Translations under genes and position numbers: made by a program
Notes under the pieces: generated by a model
Told to the model about the DNA's origin: nothing
Database searches by the model: none
Seen by the model: the letters and a program-made list of their open reading frames with translations, nothing else
Shown here: positions 5,752-5,853 of the stretch, in pieces
Layout: every line of letters starts with the position of its first letter
How positions within the stretch are numbered: position 1 is the first letter of the stretch
Source of the DNA: Candidatus Coatesiibacteriota bacterium
GTDB taxonomy: Bacteria > B130-G9
Direction of reading: 5' to 3'
DNA: 5,853 nt
Assembly (NCBI GenBank): GCA_003647755.1
Contig: QMNL01000126.1
Location: 1 to 5,853, forward strand

Positions 5752-5853
5752 ATGAGAGCAGCGGTTGTTTGTGCTGTTTTCGCATTGGCCTGGGCTGTCT
5801 GGACGATGGCTTTGGCTTCGCCAACGGTCACAATCGATACCGACCGGACTACC
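5752..5853 (+). CDS. N-terminus of a secreted protein (partial, runs off window)
   Basis: ATG 5752 follows AAGGAGG with 7-base spacing, the best ribosome-binding site in the window, and opens 34 codons without a stop to the window end. The start MRAAVVCAVFALAWAVWTMA is a clear Sec signal peptide: one Arg, a hydrophobic core of about 16 residues, then a MALA cleavage site before SPTVTIDTDRTT. The mature N-terminus looks like a beta strand of the kind that begins extracellular beta-sandwich proteins, but too little is present to name a family. The promoter candidate and gap indicate that it is transcribed separately from the operon. Confidence 0.8.
   Translation, partial: MRAAVVCAVFALAWAVWTMALASPTVTIDTDRTT

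Noticed and set aside
5603..5824. 73-codon minus-strand open frame across the intergenic region
   Set aside because: It overlaps the signal-peptide gene, which has a strong ribosome-binding site, and its own translation shows no domain or hydrophobic pattern.

Overview
The window reads as a compact, fully plus-strand segment from a Gram-negative (diderm) bacterium. A periplasmic lipoprotein carrier of the LolA family implies an outer membrane. Base composition is moderately GC-rich in the genes and visibly AT-richer in the only intergenic gap. The lineage cannot be fixed from sequence alone. A receiver-domain gene directly in front of valS recalls deltaproteobacterial (Desulfobacterota/Myxococcota-like) or uncultured candidate-phylum genomes, but this is inference from memory.

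Layout. (1) About 3-68: possible last codons of an upstream gene. (2) 70-831: LolA-like carrier, probably starting at a GTG codon with its own Shine-Dalgarno. (3) 828-1739: receiver-domain protein with a long acidic, proline-containing linker and a helical C-terminal tail; its start overlaps the lolA stop by 4 bases. (4) 1744-4458: complete valyl-tRNA synthetase, 4 bases after the previous stop. (5) 4458-5474: IspA/GGPPS-type polyprenyl diphosphate synthase, whose ATG shares one base with the valS stop. (6) 5475-5751: intergenic leader with a candidate promoter and a hairpin that contains the ribosome-binding site. (7) 5752-window end: the first 34 codons of a secreted protein with a signal peptide.

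The four complete genes touch or overlap, so they almost certainly form one transcription unit with translational coupling, whose promoter lies upstream of the window. The mix is mostly housekeeping: envelope lipoprotein sorting, protein synthesis and isoprenoid precursor supply. The receiver protein is the one component with an unassigned role; its architecture (receiver, acidic linker, short helical tail) suggests a scaffold or localisation protein rather than a transcription factor. The secreted protein after the gap appears to be a separate unit.

The points most worth checking are the divergent polyprenyl synthase (family lysine region replaced by a proline-rich segment, with two matched palindromes exactly 20 bp apart in the DNA there), the receiver protein's PopZ-reminiscent tail, the hairpin that buries the Shine-Dalgarno of the last gene, and a steady change in strand G/C skew along the operon. 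No mobile element, CRISPR array, tRNA or rRNA was seen, and I do not see a clearly new multi-gene system here.
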